Assembly (NCBI RefSeq): GCF_018332655.1
Contig: NZ_BOQL01000029.1
Coordinates: 1 to 64,000, forward strand
Length of the DNA stretch: 64,000 bases
Reading direction: 5' to 3'
From: Actinoplanes auranticolor
GTDB taxonomy: Bacteria; Actinomycetota; Actinomycetes; Mycobacteriales; Micromonosporaceae
Shown here: one piece after another, positions 43,252 through 51,955 of the stretch
Layout: each line of letters begins with the position of its first letter
How positions within the stretch are numbered: position 1 is the first letter of the stretch
Notes under the pieces: generated by a model
Told to the model about the DNA's origin: nothing
The model's database searches: none
Seen by the model: only the letters and a program-made list of their open reading frames with translations
Translations under genes and position numbers: made by a program

Positions 43252-44051
43252 CGCTCACCCTGCCGACGTTCGAGGCGAGCACCGCGCCCCTCGCCCGGCG
43301 CAACCCGGTCGCCAAGCTCGCCGCCGCCCTGCTGTTCAGCGGTCCGCTGATCGCCACCCTGGACCCGCTGACCCCGACCATCGCCCTGGCCGTCGAGCTG
43401 GCGGTGCTGCCGCTGTTCGGGATGCGCTACGGCACCCTGTTCCGCCGGGCCTGGCCGCTGGTGCTCGCGGCCGGCGGCATCGTGATCACCCTGGTGATGT
43501 TCGCGGCCGAACGCACCGGCGCGACGGTGGCGACGCTGGGCCCGTTCGAGGTGACCACCGGCGTGCTGGTCACCGCGCTGGGCATGGTGCTGCGGGTCTT
43601 CGCGATCGCGCTGCCGGGCATCATCGTGTTCGCCACCACCGACCCCACCGACCTCGCCGACGCCCTGGTGCAGAACGTACGGGCGCCGGCCCGGTTCGCG
43701 ATCGGCGCGCTGGCCGCGTTCCGGCTGGTGCCGCTGCTCGGCGAGGAGTGGCAGATGCTGAGCCTGGCCCGCCGGGCCCGCGGCGTCGACGCCGGGCGCA
43801 ACCCGCTGGCCAAGCTACGGCTGTTCGTCTCGACGGCCTTCGCCCTGCTGGTGGGAGCCCTGCGGCGCGGCGGCCGGCTGGCGGTGGCGATGGACGCGCG
43901 CGGCTTCGACGCGGGCACGCCACGCACGTACGCCCGCCGCCAGACCTTCGGCCGCGCCGACGCCGCCCTCATGATCGGTGCGACGCTGGTCTCCGCCGCC
44001 GCCCTGACCACCACGGTCCTGCTCGGACTGTTCCGGCCGATCGTCGGCTGA
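43248..44051 (+). CDS. ykoC: ECF transporter transmembrane (T) subunit
   Basis: A 267-residue CbiQ-like T component coupling the ATPases to the S component. It has four to five membrane segments and the coupling helix motifs ARRARGVDAG and AMDARGFDAGTPRTYA, matching the conserved A-R-G pattern. The last 26 codons and the stop are repeated 15.09 kb downstream at 59061-59141, with one substitution and one inserted base. This suggests that an element entered at the 3' end of this gene while leaving the reading frame intact. Confidence 0.92.
   Translation: MTLTLPTFEASTAPLARRNPVAKLAAALLFSGPLIATLDPLTPTIALAVELAVLPLFGMRYGTLFRRAWPLVLAAGGIVITLVMFAAERTGATVATLGPFEVTTGVLVTALGMVLRVFAIALPGIIVFATTDPTDLADALVQNVRAPARFAIGALAAFRLVPLLGEEWQMLSLARRARGVDAGRNPLAKLRLFVSTAFALLVGALRRGGRLAVAMDARGFDAGTPRTYARRQTFGRADAALMIGATLVSAAALTTTVLLGLFRPIVG
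43972..44051 (+). repeat. Left direct repeat (ykoC 3' end), putative attL
   Basis: These 80 bp, ending with the ykoC stop codon, recur at 59061-59141 in the same orientation. Differences are T/C at 43979 versus 59068 and an extra G at 59118. The repeat marks the left edge of the inserted block. Calling it an attachment site is inference, because no integrase is visible. Confidence 0.85.
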
Positions 44052-44460
44052 GCCGCTCAGCCGGAACAGCGTTACCCCGTGCGTGTGACCGCCCGCCGGC
44101 CCTTCAGCGGGATTCCCGCTGTCCGCTCGACAGCCGACGCGCCGAGCGGAGCAGCCGCGACAGGCGCGCAGAAGGCCCGTCCACCCCGAAGAGACATCGA
44201 AGTCTGTCCCTACTCGTGATTGTCGCCGCTTGACGCTGCCCCTACCCTGAGCGAGCCGGTCGGTCATCACTCGTCCGCCGGCGGGCCGGGTCGCACGCTC
44301 GGCAGGATGCGCCGGCTTACCCGCACGCGCGCTTGTCGACCTGGTGACCGGCGAAAGAGGCTCCGATGTCAACACCCAGAGTCAGTGCCGCATTGGCACT
44401 CCGTGTTGTCGTCGCTAGACTGGGTCGGTCCGGACGTCGTCACAGGGCCGGGGGTCTGTA
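44052..44460. other. Gene-free left end of the island
   Basis: About 410 bp without a gene. It contains only the promoter-like pair at 44393-44421 near its right end. I see no integrase remnant or inverted terminal repeat. Short minus-strand frames here have no protein-like features. Confidence 0.55.
44393..44421 (+). promoter_or_regulatory. Sigma-70-type promoter for the fxsC-TIR-fxsT operon
   Basis: TTGGCA (44393-44398) and TAGACT (44416-44421) are separated by 17 bp, close to the housekeeping consensus. Transcription would start about 30 bp before the GTG at 44461. Confidence 0.65.
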
Positions 44461-45606
44461 GTGCCGAATTTCTTTCTGAGTTCGGCAGCCGGCGACGACG
44501 ACTCGTACGTCCGGCAGTTCTTCGACGATCTCCGCAGCCGGGTGGCGGCGATGAGTGCCGACCACAGTGCCGAGCTCTCCTTTCTGGGCACGATCGGTAG
44601 CCGAGACGCCGCCGTGCCGCCCGACATGCTGCTGCGTCTCGCCTCCTGCGATGTCTTCGTGGCACTGACCTCGCCTCGGTACTTCCGCAATGCCGCATGC
44701 GGCCGGCAATGGCGGATCTTCTCCGACCGGTTCCGGCCCGACGGAGACCGGTCGGCGATGCTGCCGGTGGCCTGGGCCGTCGACGCGGCGACGCCCGACT
44801 TCGTGGGCACGCCACTGACGGCGGCGCAGGACCCACCCCGCGGCCTACGACAGCTGATCCGCTTACGCGACCTGAGATCGACGTACGAGTCCTTCGTCGA
44901 CGAGCTGGCCCGGCGGATCGTCACCGTGGGCGAGACCGCACCGGCGCCGGCCGCGGAGCCGGTCGGGGACTTTTCCGCGGTGCCCGATCCCTTCGCGGCG
45001 TCCTCATCGGACCCGCGCGTGCACTTCATCGTCGCGGCCGCCCCCCGGCAGGAGATGGACCGGGTCCGCAAGGAGCTCGTGTACTACGGCAGCGAGGCGC
45101 GCGACTGGGCACCGTACCTGCCGGACACCCCGGGTTCGCTCGCCGGCCGGGCCCGGCAGCTGGCCGCGGACCAGTCGTTGCGGGCCGAGGTGACGGCCCT
45201 GGAGGATGTCATCGACCACATCGCCCGCGCCCGCGCCGCGCACGAGATCGTGGTCATCCTGTGCGACTGGTGGATCACCCAGCTCGAGGACTACCAGCGT
45301 CTGCTGGCCGAGATCGATCGGCGTGGCCTCGGGGACACCGCCGTGCTGGTGCCGGCGAGCCGCACCGACCGCGAGACCATGGAGCACCTCCCCGAGCTCC
45401 GCTTCGGACTGCGCACCACGTTCCGGCAGAGCACCCGCCTGCTCCAGGTTCCGTTGCACAGCGACATCGGCACCGCGGACGCCTTCGACGCCGACCTCGC
45501 CGAGGTTCTGGCGGAGGCACGCAACCGGATGTTCCGGGTCGGCGGCCCGGCCCGGTCCGATGCGGACGAGCCGATCGTCGATCGCCCGATGCTCCATGGC
45601 CCCTGA
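44461..45606 (+). CDS. fxsC: TIR-like protein FxsC
   Basis: A 381-residue protein with an N-terminal TIR-like domain (NFFLSSAAGDDDSYVRQFFDDL; CDVFVALTSPRYFRNAACGRQW, residues about 1-140), a short linker, and a C-terminal domain (DPRVHFIVAAAPRQEMDRVRKEL to the end) matching the FxsC C-terminal type described for FxSxx-COOH systems. Where NADase-type TIRs carry a catalytic Glu in CGxEW, this protein has Gln83 (CGRQW), so enzymatic activity is doubtful. The start is GTG 44461 behind GGGGG. It leads a plus-strand operon with a second TIR protein and FxsT. Family names come from recall of the FxSxx system. Confidence 0.8.
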   Translation: MPNFFLSSAAGDDDSYVRQFFDDLRSRVAAMSADHSAELSFLGTIGSRDAAVPPDMLLRLASCDVFVALTSPRYFRNAACGRQWRIFSDRFRPDGDRSAMLPVAWAVDAATPDFVGTPLTAAQDPPRGLRQLIRLRDLRSTYESFVDELARRIVTVGETAPAPAAEPVGDFSAVPDPFAASSSDPRVHFIVAAAPRQEMDRVRKELVYYGSEARDWAPYLPDTPGSLAGRARQLAADQSLRAEVTALEDVIDHIARARAAHEIVVILCDWWITQLEDYQRLLAEIDRRGLGDTAVLVPASRTDRETMEHLPELRFGLRTTFRQSTRLLQVPLHSDIGTADAFDADLAEVLAEARNRMFRVGGPARSDADEPIVDRPMLHGP

Positions 45607-45671
45607 ATGGCGCGGAGAAAGTACACTGAGTGATCGACTCCTCACGATCTTTCGTCCTCAGGAGCTCGCAC

Positions 45672-46382
45672 GTGGGATCGTCAGTCACACCTCCGCTCTT
45701 CTTCATCAGCTACGTGCACGACTCCGGTGAGGACGACCAGCACGTCCACCGGTTCTACCGCGATCTGAACCACGACGTGCTGATGTTCGCCGGGCGCCGC
45801 AGCACCGAGACGGCGGGCTTCTGCGACGTCTCGTTCCAGCTGGGGCAGCGCTGGTCCCCCGAGCTGATCAGGAATCTCAGCACGACCCAGGTGTTCATCC
45901 CGGTGCTGAGTCCCGCGTACTTCCGCAGCGAGGCCTGCGGCAAGGAATGGGCCATCTTCAGCTCGCGCCTGCACCGCGGCGGCCGGCCGGACTCCGCGGA
46001 CTCGTCGATCATCCCGCTGCTGTGGGTGCCGATGACGGTGCCCGAGATCGCCCAGCCGTACCAGTACAAGGATGCCGCCTTCGGCGCGGAGTACGAGCGG
46101 GCCAAGCTGCGCGCGCTGATCCGTGAGGAACGACGCCGCGACGACTACAACGCCTTCGTCCAGCAACTCGCCCAGCGGGTGGTCGACCTCAGCGAGACGG
46201 AGCCGGTCGCCGAGGCACCGGAACGGCCCGGCTTCGACGACGTCCGCTCGGCCTTCACCGTCGTACCGGAACCCCGCCGGCCCGCCGGCACCACCGCGAC
46301 CACGTCCCCCACCCGACGGCAGGCGCGCGACAGCGCCGACCGTCCCATCCTGAACGCCAATCTCACCGAGGACCTCCGATGA
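45672..46382 (+). CDS. TIR-like domain protein, second copy
   Basis: A 236-residue protein whose first 170 residues form a TIR-like domain: PPLFFISYVHDSGEDDQHVHRFYRDL, then STTQVFIPVLSPAYFRSEACGKEW with Glu92 at the position expected for the catalytic residue. The remaining 65 residues are low-complexity and probably disordered. GTG 45672 follows AGGAG eight bases upstream. The stop overlaps the FxsT start as ATGA. It differs from the first TIR protein in keeping the Glu and lacking the FxsC C-terminal domain, so it may be the active member of the pair. Confidence 0.82.
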   Translation: MGSSVTPPLFFISYVHDSGEDDQHVHRFYRDLNHDVLMFAGRRSTETAGFCDVSFQLGQRWSPELIRNLSTTQVFIPVLSPAYFRSEACGKEWAIFSSRLHRGGRPDSADSSIIPLLWVPMTVPEIAQPYQYKDAAFGAEYERAKLRALIREERRRDDYNAFVQQLAQRVVDLSETEPVAEAPERPGFDDVRSAFTVVPEPRRPAGTTATTSPTRRQARDSADRPILNANLTEDLR

Positions 46383-49300
46383 GCAGCAGCGCCGACAACG
46401 GCCCCGCCGGCCGGATCATCACCTTCTACAGCTACAAGGGCGGAACCGGCCGCACGATGGCGCTCGCCAACGTCGCCTGGCTGCTCGCGGCGAACGGCTA
46501 CAAGGTGCTGACCATCGACTGGGACCTGGAGTCGCCCGGGCTGCACCGCTACTTCCATCCGTTCCTCAAGGACAAGAACCTGCGCAACTCCGAGGGCATC
46601 CTCGATCTCATCCGCAAGCACTCCCAGACCGCCCTGCGGCCCGGCGGGCCGGCGGACCAGCTGCCCGAGCGGGCCCAGATCCAGGAGTACGCCGCCTCGC
46701 TGGACTGGGACTTCCCCCAGGGCGGCGTCCTCGACTTCGTACCCGCCGGGCGGCAGGACCTGGGCTACGCGGGAGCGGTCAGCACCTTCGACTGGGACAC
46801 GTTCTGGCACAAGCGCCAGGGTCGCCGGTTCCTGGACGCCCTGCGCGAGGACATGGCCCGCAACTACGACTTCGTGCTCATCGACAGCCGGACCGGCACC
46901 AGTGACACCGGCGGGATCTGCACGGTGCACCTGCCCGACACGGTGGTCAACTGCTTCACGCTCAACACCCAGAGCGTCAGCGGGGCCGTGGCGGTCACCG
47001 ACTCCATCCTCAAGCAGGCTCCCGGGATCACCGTGCTGCCCCTGCCCACCCGCATCGAGGACGGGGAGATGGCGAAGCTGGAGCGCGGACGGGTGTTCTC
47101 GCGGCGCAGCTTCGAGCCCTACCTCGGCTTCCTGGGCGACGGGCCGGCCGACGCCTACTGGAACAGCGTCGAGGTGCCGTACATCCCCTACTACGCCTAC
47201 GAGGAGATCCTCGCTGTCTTCGGCGACGTACCGCACCAGAACGGGCCGCTGCTGCGCCCGTACGTGAATCTCGCGTCCCGGCTCGCCGGCACCGCCTGCC
47301 CGGCGGCGGTCGTCCCGGAGAACGACCGCAACCGGGTGCTACGGGCCTTCGAGCAACCGGTCCCCCGGAAAAAGCGGACGATCATGGTGACCTACGCGCC
47401 CCTCGACCGGATCTGGGCCGAGTGGCTGCGCGACCGCCTGCACCGCGGCGGGCACCAGGTCGTCCTGCACGGCATCCGCGACTCCGTGCCGGACGTCGAC
47501 ACCCTCGACCATCTCGTGGTGATCTTCTCCCGGGACCTGGTGGCCCGCGAGAGCGGCCTGCGGTTGCTGCGGACCGCTCGCGACCGCATCGCCCACGGCG
47601 CGGACAACCTGGTCGCCGTCCTGCGGGTGGACGCGACCGCGATGGAGAGCCGAGTCCCGTCGCAGGTGCTGGTCGATGTGATGGGCGCGGGCGAGGAGCG
47701 CGTGCTCGAGTCGGTGTCGACTGCGCTCTCCCTCGACGCGACGGCCCTGCCGGGCAGCGGAGCGGGACCGGGTGAGGTGCGCTATCCGGCGGAGCTGCCG
47801 CCCCACTTCCAGGTCGCCCTCACCCGCAACCCCAGGTTCTCGGGTCGTGGCGGTGTCATCGAGAACATCCGCGACCGGCTGCTCAGCGGCGAGCCGAGCG
47901 GCGCCCGCCTGGCCCTGATCGGGCTGCCGGGGGTCGGCAAGACCCAGACCGCCCTGGAGTACGTGTACCGCTTCGCCGCCAGTTACGACGGCGTCTGGTG
48001 GATCTCCGCGACCCAGCCGGGCCGGGTCCGGGCCGCCCTGGCCGAGGTCGCGGCGAGGCTGGGGCTGCCCGGCGGCAACGTCGAGGACCAGGTCGCCGCG
48101 GCGCTCGAGGCCTTCCGGCGCGCCGTGCCGGTACGCCGCTGGCTGGTCGTCCTGGACAACGCAGACGCACCGGCGGACCTGGAGGGCCTGATCCCGTCCG
48201 GGCCGGGCCACGTCCTCGTGACCTCCCGCAACCCGCAGTGGACCAATGAACTCGACGCCGTCGACGTCGCGGTCTTCGAACGCGACGAGAGCCTGGAACT
48301 GCTCGGGCGCCGGGTCCGGCATCTCGCGCCGGCCGACGCCGACGAACTCGCGGGCCGCCTCGGCGACCTGCCGCTCGCCCTCGAACAGGCCGGTGGCTGG
48401 CTGAGCAGCACCGCCATGGCCGTCTCCGACTACCTGGAGCTGCTCGACCGGAGCACCGTCGAGGCGATGGGTGAGAGCGCCCCCGCGGCCTACAGCCAGA
48501 CGGTCGCCTCCACCGTCGGGGTCGCCTACGACCGGCTCGCCCAGACCAGCCCGGCCGCCACCCGGCTCATCGAACTTCTCGCATTCATGGCACCCGAGGT
48601 CGTCCCTTACCGGATGATCAGTAATAAACAACTGACCGCCCTGCTGGTCCCCATCGACCAGCGCATGTACGACCCGGCGCGGCACGGGTCGCTGATCCAG
48701 GACATCGGTCGCCTCGGACTCGCCCGGGTGGACGCGGGCACGAACGAAGGGAACCCGGACCCGGGCAGGCGTGGCATCGTGGTCCACCGGCTGACCCAGG
48801 ATATCGTCCGCTCGCGGTTGTCCCCGGCGGAGCAGGCCGACCGCAGGCAGGAGATCCAGAGCGTGCTGGCAGAAGCGGACCGGGGCAACCCGGACAGTGT
48901 CGAGAACCGGGCGGCCTACGAGGCCATCCGTCCCCACCTCGAGCCCAGCGGTGCGCTCACGTCCGACAGCCCGGAAACCCGGCAACTGATCATGGACATG
49001 ACCCGCTACCTCTACATGCGGGGCGATTACGAGGGATGCCGGGAACTCGCCGAGCGGGCTCTCGAGAAGTGGGTCGCCCGCTTCGGTCTCGACGACGTGT
49101 GGGTCCTGCGCCTCAAGCGAACGTTGGCCCTGGTGCTCCGCGAGCAGGGCCATGAGGCCGAGGCGTACGACATGAACGCCGACAGCCTCAAGCGCCTGAG
49201 CCGCACCCTGGGCGATGACGACCCGTACACCCTGGCGACCGCCATGAGCCACGGCGCGGATCTCCGGGCCCGCGGTGAGTACGAGAAGGCCGTGCTTCTG

Positions 49301-50293
49301 GACGAGCGGACTCTCAAGGGGTTCCGAGAGGTCTACGGTGACGATCACACAGAGACGCTGAGCGCCGCGAACAACCTCGCGGTCTCGCTCCGTTTCGTGG
49401 GCAACTTCCAGGAAGCCGCCCGGCGGGACCGCGACACGCTGCGTCGCCGCCGCGAGGTCATAGGTCCGCGTCATCTGTACGCCCTCAACTCGCAGGAGAA
49501 CCTCGGAGCCGATCTGGTCGAGCTCGGCGACCTGGTCCCCGCTCGCAACATGCTCGAGGAGGCCTATGAAGTCACCCGCCGGGATCACGGCGAGGATCAC
49601 TTCCGCTCCTTACGGATCGCCTGCACCTACTCGGTCTCCCTCCGCCGGCTCAACGAGGTGACCAAGGCGGCGGAGGTGATCGATGACGCCGTACGCCGTG
49701 CCGAAGCCGTGCTCGGCCACCGTCACCGGGTGACCCTCAGCTGCCGCCTCGAGCAGGCGGACGTGCGCTGGGCGGAAGGCCGCACCAAGGAGGCGCGCGC
49801 GGTCGCTGAGGAGGTCTACGCCGACTTCCAGCACGCCCGGGGCGAGCATCACCCCGACGCCATCGCCGCCGGCAACGACCTCGCCATCTTCCGGCGGCTC
49901 TCGGGGGACGCGCCGGGCGCGCTGATCCTCGCCGAGCAGACCTTCGAACGCCTGGAGGGCCTGTTCCACCCGGGTCATCCCTACACCGTCGCCGGAATGA
50001 TCACCCTGGCGAACGCCCGGTTCACCGACGGCTCGCAGCGCCTGGCCCAGGAGACCGACACCGCGGTGCTGCAACGGGTGCGGCGGACGTTCACCGACCG
50101 CCATCCGGCGGTGCTCGCCGCCATGGTCAACTGGGCCGTCAGTCACCGGCCGGACGACCCGGACGCCGCCGGCCGTACCCGCGACGAAGCGGTCAAGAAG
50201 CTCGACGAGATCCTCGGCGCGCACCATCCGAGCACGATCGCCGCGGTCGAGTGGCACCGCATCGACCAGGACATCGCGCCGTTCGCCATCTAG
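46379..50293 (+). CDS. fxsT: FxsT-type multidomain STAND ATPase with TPR
   Basis: A 1304-residue protein. Residues about 12-300 are a ParA/MinD-like P-loop domain with the variant Walker A KGGTGRT (Lys20 to Thr26). Residues about 325-445 resemble a TIR-like domain (IMVTYAPLDRIWAEWLRDRL...HLVVIFSRDLVARESGL). Residues about 490-830 are an NB-ARC module with GLPGVGKT at 515-522, VVLDNAD and LPLALEQAGGWL. The C-terminal 430 residues are TPR-like repeats (ALNSQENLGADLVELG and similar). This order matches the tetratricopeptide protein of FxSxx-COOH systems. Such STAND proteins oligomerise on ligand sensing. Its stop overlaps that of the convergent HExxH gene. Confidence 0.85.
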   Translation: MSSSADNGPAGRIITFYSYKGGTGRTMALANVAWLLAANGYKVLTIDWDLESPGLHRYFHPFLKDKNLRNSEGILDLIRKHSQTALRPGGPADQLPERAQIQEYAASLDWDFPQGGVLDFVPAGRQDLGYAGAVSTFDWDTFWHKRQGRRFLDALREDMARNYDFVLIDSRTGTSDTGGICTVHLPDTVVNCFTLNTQSVSGAVAVTDSILKQAPGITVLPLPTRIEDGEMAKLERGRVFSRRSFEPYLGFLGDGPADAYWNSVEVPYIPYYAYEEILAVFGDVPHQNGPLLRPYVNLASRLAGTACPAAVVPENDRNRVLRAFEQPVPRKKRTIMVTYAPLDRIWAEWLRDRLHRGGHQVVLHGIRDSVPDVDTLDHLVVIFSRDLVARESGLRLLRTARDRIAHGADNLVAVLRVDATAMESRVPSQVLVDVMGAGEERVLESVSTALSLDATALPGSGAGPGEVRYPAELPPHFQVALTRNPRFSGRGGVIENIRDRLLSGEPSGARLALIGLPGVGKTQTALEYVYRFAASYDGVWWISATQPGRVRAALAEVAARLGLPGGNVEDQVAAALEAFRRAVPVRRWLVVLDNADAPADLEGLIPSGPGHVLVTSRNPQWTNELDAVDVAVFERDESLELLGRRVRHLAPADADELAGRLGDLPLALEQAGGWLSSTAMAVSDYLELLDRSTVEAMGESAPAAYSQTVASTVGVAYDRLAQTSPAATRLIELLAFMAPEVVPYRMISNKQLTALLVPIDQRMYDPARHGSLIQDIGRLGLARVDAGTNEGNPDPGRRGIVVHRLTQDIVRSRLSPAEQADRRQEIQSVLAEADRGNPDSVENRAAYEAIRPHLEPSGALTSDSPETRQLIMDMTRYLYMRGDYEGCRELAERALEKWVARFGLDDVWVLRLKRTLALVLREQGHEAEAYDMNADSLKRLSRTLGDDDPYTLATAMSHGADLRARGEYEKAVLLDERTLKGFREVYGDDHTETLSAANNLAVSLRFVGNFQEAARRDRDTLRRRREVIGPRHLYALNSQENLGADLVELGDLVPARNMLEEAYEVTRRDHGEDHFRSLRIACTYSVSLRRLNEVTKAAEVIDDAVRRAEAVLGHRHRVTLSCRLEQADVRWAEGRTKEARAVAEEVYADFQHARGEHHPDAIAAGNDLAIFRRLSGDAPGALILAEQTFERLEGLFHPGHPYTVAGMITLANARFTDGSQRLAQETDTAVLQRVRRTFTDRHPAVLAAMVNWAVSHRPDDPDAAGRTRDEAVKKLDEILGAHHPSTIAAVEWHRIDQDIAPFAI

Positions 50294-51954
50294 CCAGATC
50301 CTTCCGACGGTCCCTCCGGGAGCCAACGGGCTAGCTGCCCCGGCGGCGCGGCCTGCCGGCGCTCGGCCAACAGCTCCCACAGCGCCCGGAGGAGATCCGG
50401 GCGTTCGTAAGCGGCTCGGACGCCGGTGGCATGCAGGGCGACGGCCAGCGCGGTCCAGTCCCGGTCCGAGGCCGGAGCGGCGAGCAGGCGTATCGCCTTG
50501 CCGTACTCCTCCCCCGCGACCGCCCACTCGGCGCCGGTGAGGCCGGCCGGCGGGCGCCCGTCCAGCCACGTCTCCGTCAGGGCGCGGGCCAGGGCGAGCG
50601 GCGGCTCGGCCGGCGTGGCCACCATCTCCGGCGGTCCGGCCGGCCGTGGGGCGGCACCTCGCTGCCAGGCGTCGGCGAGATCGGCGACATCGGGGCGACG
50701 GGGCCGGTGACAGGCGAGCCGCCAGGCGACGTGGGTCGCCTCGGCGCTCCGGCGGGCCGCCGCGATCGCGGGTGACTCGTCGCGCCAGGAGTCGACGACC
50801 TCGCCCAGCTCGGCGAAGAACCAGGCGCCCTCCGCGGTCAGCTCGCCGGACCGCCGCAGCTGGGCCAGCGCGTAGCCGACGTGTTCGCGCCACGAGGCGA
50901 AGAGGTACTCGGCCCGGCGACGGGCCTCGCCACGGAGGTGCCGCCGGTGTTCCTCCCAGAAGCCGGCGACCCCGGCGAAGGCGTAGCAGCCCTGCACCAG
51001 AGCGGCGGCCGGGCGCGGATCGGGCCGCCAGGGAGCATGAAAGCGTGCCGGTCCGCCGTCGGCGCACAGGTCCACCAGGTCCAGGACAGCGCTCATCTTG
51101 TCGTGCTGGAACTCGTGCACGAGCAGTTCGGCTGCCGTGGACGCGGCGGGCGGCGGCGAGAGCCCGACGGCGCCGAACGTACCGCGGACCGAGGCGCTGA
51201 CCTGTCTGCCGTCGGCCGGTGTCCGCAGCGGCACGACGGCGTGCAGGGCCAGGCGCATGGCTTCCGCGTGTCGCGGTTGCTCGTACTCCAGCAAGTGCCA
51301 GGCGTCCGCGATCACACGGCCGTACGCGGCTCCCTCAGCCGGCGACAGCGGCGGCAGGGGCGGCTGCGGGAACCGGTCCCGGAGCGGGTCGGTGTCGATG
51401 ATCTCGATCGTGTGGCCGGGCACCACCACCCGGAGCGCGGGACGCCAGCCGGGCGCCGACCCGGTGGAACCGGGACGCAGCCGCAGCGACCCGCCGATCG
51501 ACAGCACCGCGCCGTCGAACCGGACCTCGCAGCGGCCGGGCCCGACCGCCGTCGCCGTACCGAGGCCGGGCAGGACCAGATCCGGGCCGGTGTCGACGAC
51601 GAGGTGACACGGCAGTCCCGCGGACACAGCGGTGGCCACCGCCAGCGCCCCGAGGTAGCCGCCCGCGGTGTCGCCGGCCGGCGACGCGTCTCGCGCCGCC
51701 TCGGCGAACCAGGCGTCGAGGAACGGATGGCGCAGCAGCCGCCGTCCCGCCGCGGGATCGTCGCGGTCGATGCGGGCCACGAGGGCGAGGGCGTCCCGGA
51801 GTCCGGGCCGGCCGGCGGACGACTCCGCGATCGCCAGCAGATACAGCCGACGCCGGGAAAGCTGACTGTCGACGAGCAGCGCCATCGCCTGCGGATCGCC
51901 GTGCCCGCGGGCGAGGTCACGGAGCTGCTCGCGGGTGAGGACGTACTCCTGCAT
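50290..51954 (-). CDS. HExxH-motif peptide-modification protein
   Basis: A 554-residue protein of the HExxH-containing putative peptide-modification family that accompanies FxsB-type radical SAM enzymes. The motif is HEFQH (residues 280-284) in LLVHEFQHDKMSAVLDL. Some members are now considered 2-oxoglutarate-type peptide beta-hydroxylases rather than proteases. In many FxSxx systems this region is fused to FxsB in an inactivated form; here it is a separate gene with the motif intact. ATG 51954 lies one base after the radical SAM stop. Its stop codon shares the tetranucleotide CTAG (50290-50293) with the convergent fxsT stop. No membrane or signal segment is seen. Confidence 0.8.
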   Translation of the reverse strand: MQEYVLTREQLRDLARGHGDPQAMALLVDSQLSRRRLYLLAIAESSAGRPGLRDALALVARIDRDDPAAGRRLLRHPFLDAWFAEAARDASPAGDTAGGYLGALAVATAVSAGLPCHLVVDTGPDLVLPGLGTATAVGPGRCEVRFDGAVLSIGGSLRLRPGSTGSAPGWRPALRVVVPGHTIEIIDTDPLRDRFPQPPLPPLSPAEGAAYGRVIADAWHLLEYEQPRHAEAMRLALHAVVPLRTPADGRQVSASVRGTFGAVGLSPPPAASTAAELLVHEFQHDKMSAVLDLVDLCADGGPARFHAPWRPDPRPAAALVQGCYAFAGVAGFWEEHRRHLRGEARRRAEYLFASWREHVGYALAQLRRSGELTAEGAWFFAELGEVVDSWRDESPAIAAARRSAEATHVAWRLACHRPRRPDVADLADAWQRGAAPRPAGPPEMVATPAEPPLALARALTETWLDGRPPAGLTGAEWAVAGEEYGKAIRLLAAPASDRDWTALAVALHATGVRAAYERPDLLRALWELLAERRQAAPPGQLARWLPEGPSEGSG

Positions 51955-51955
51955 G

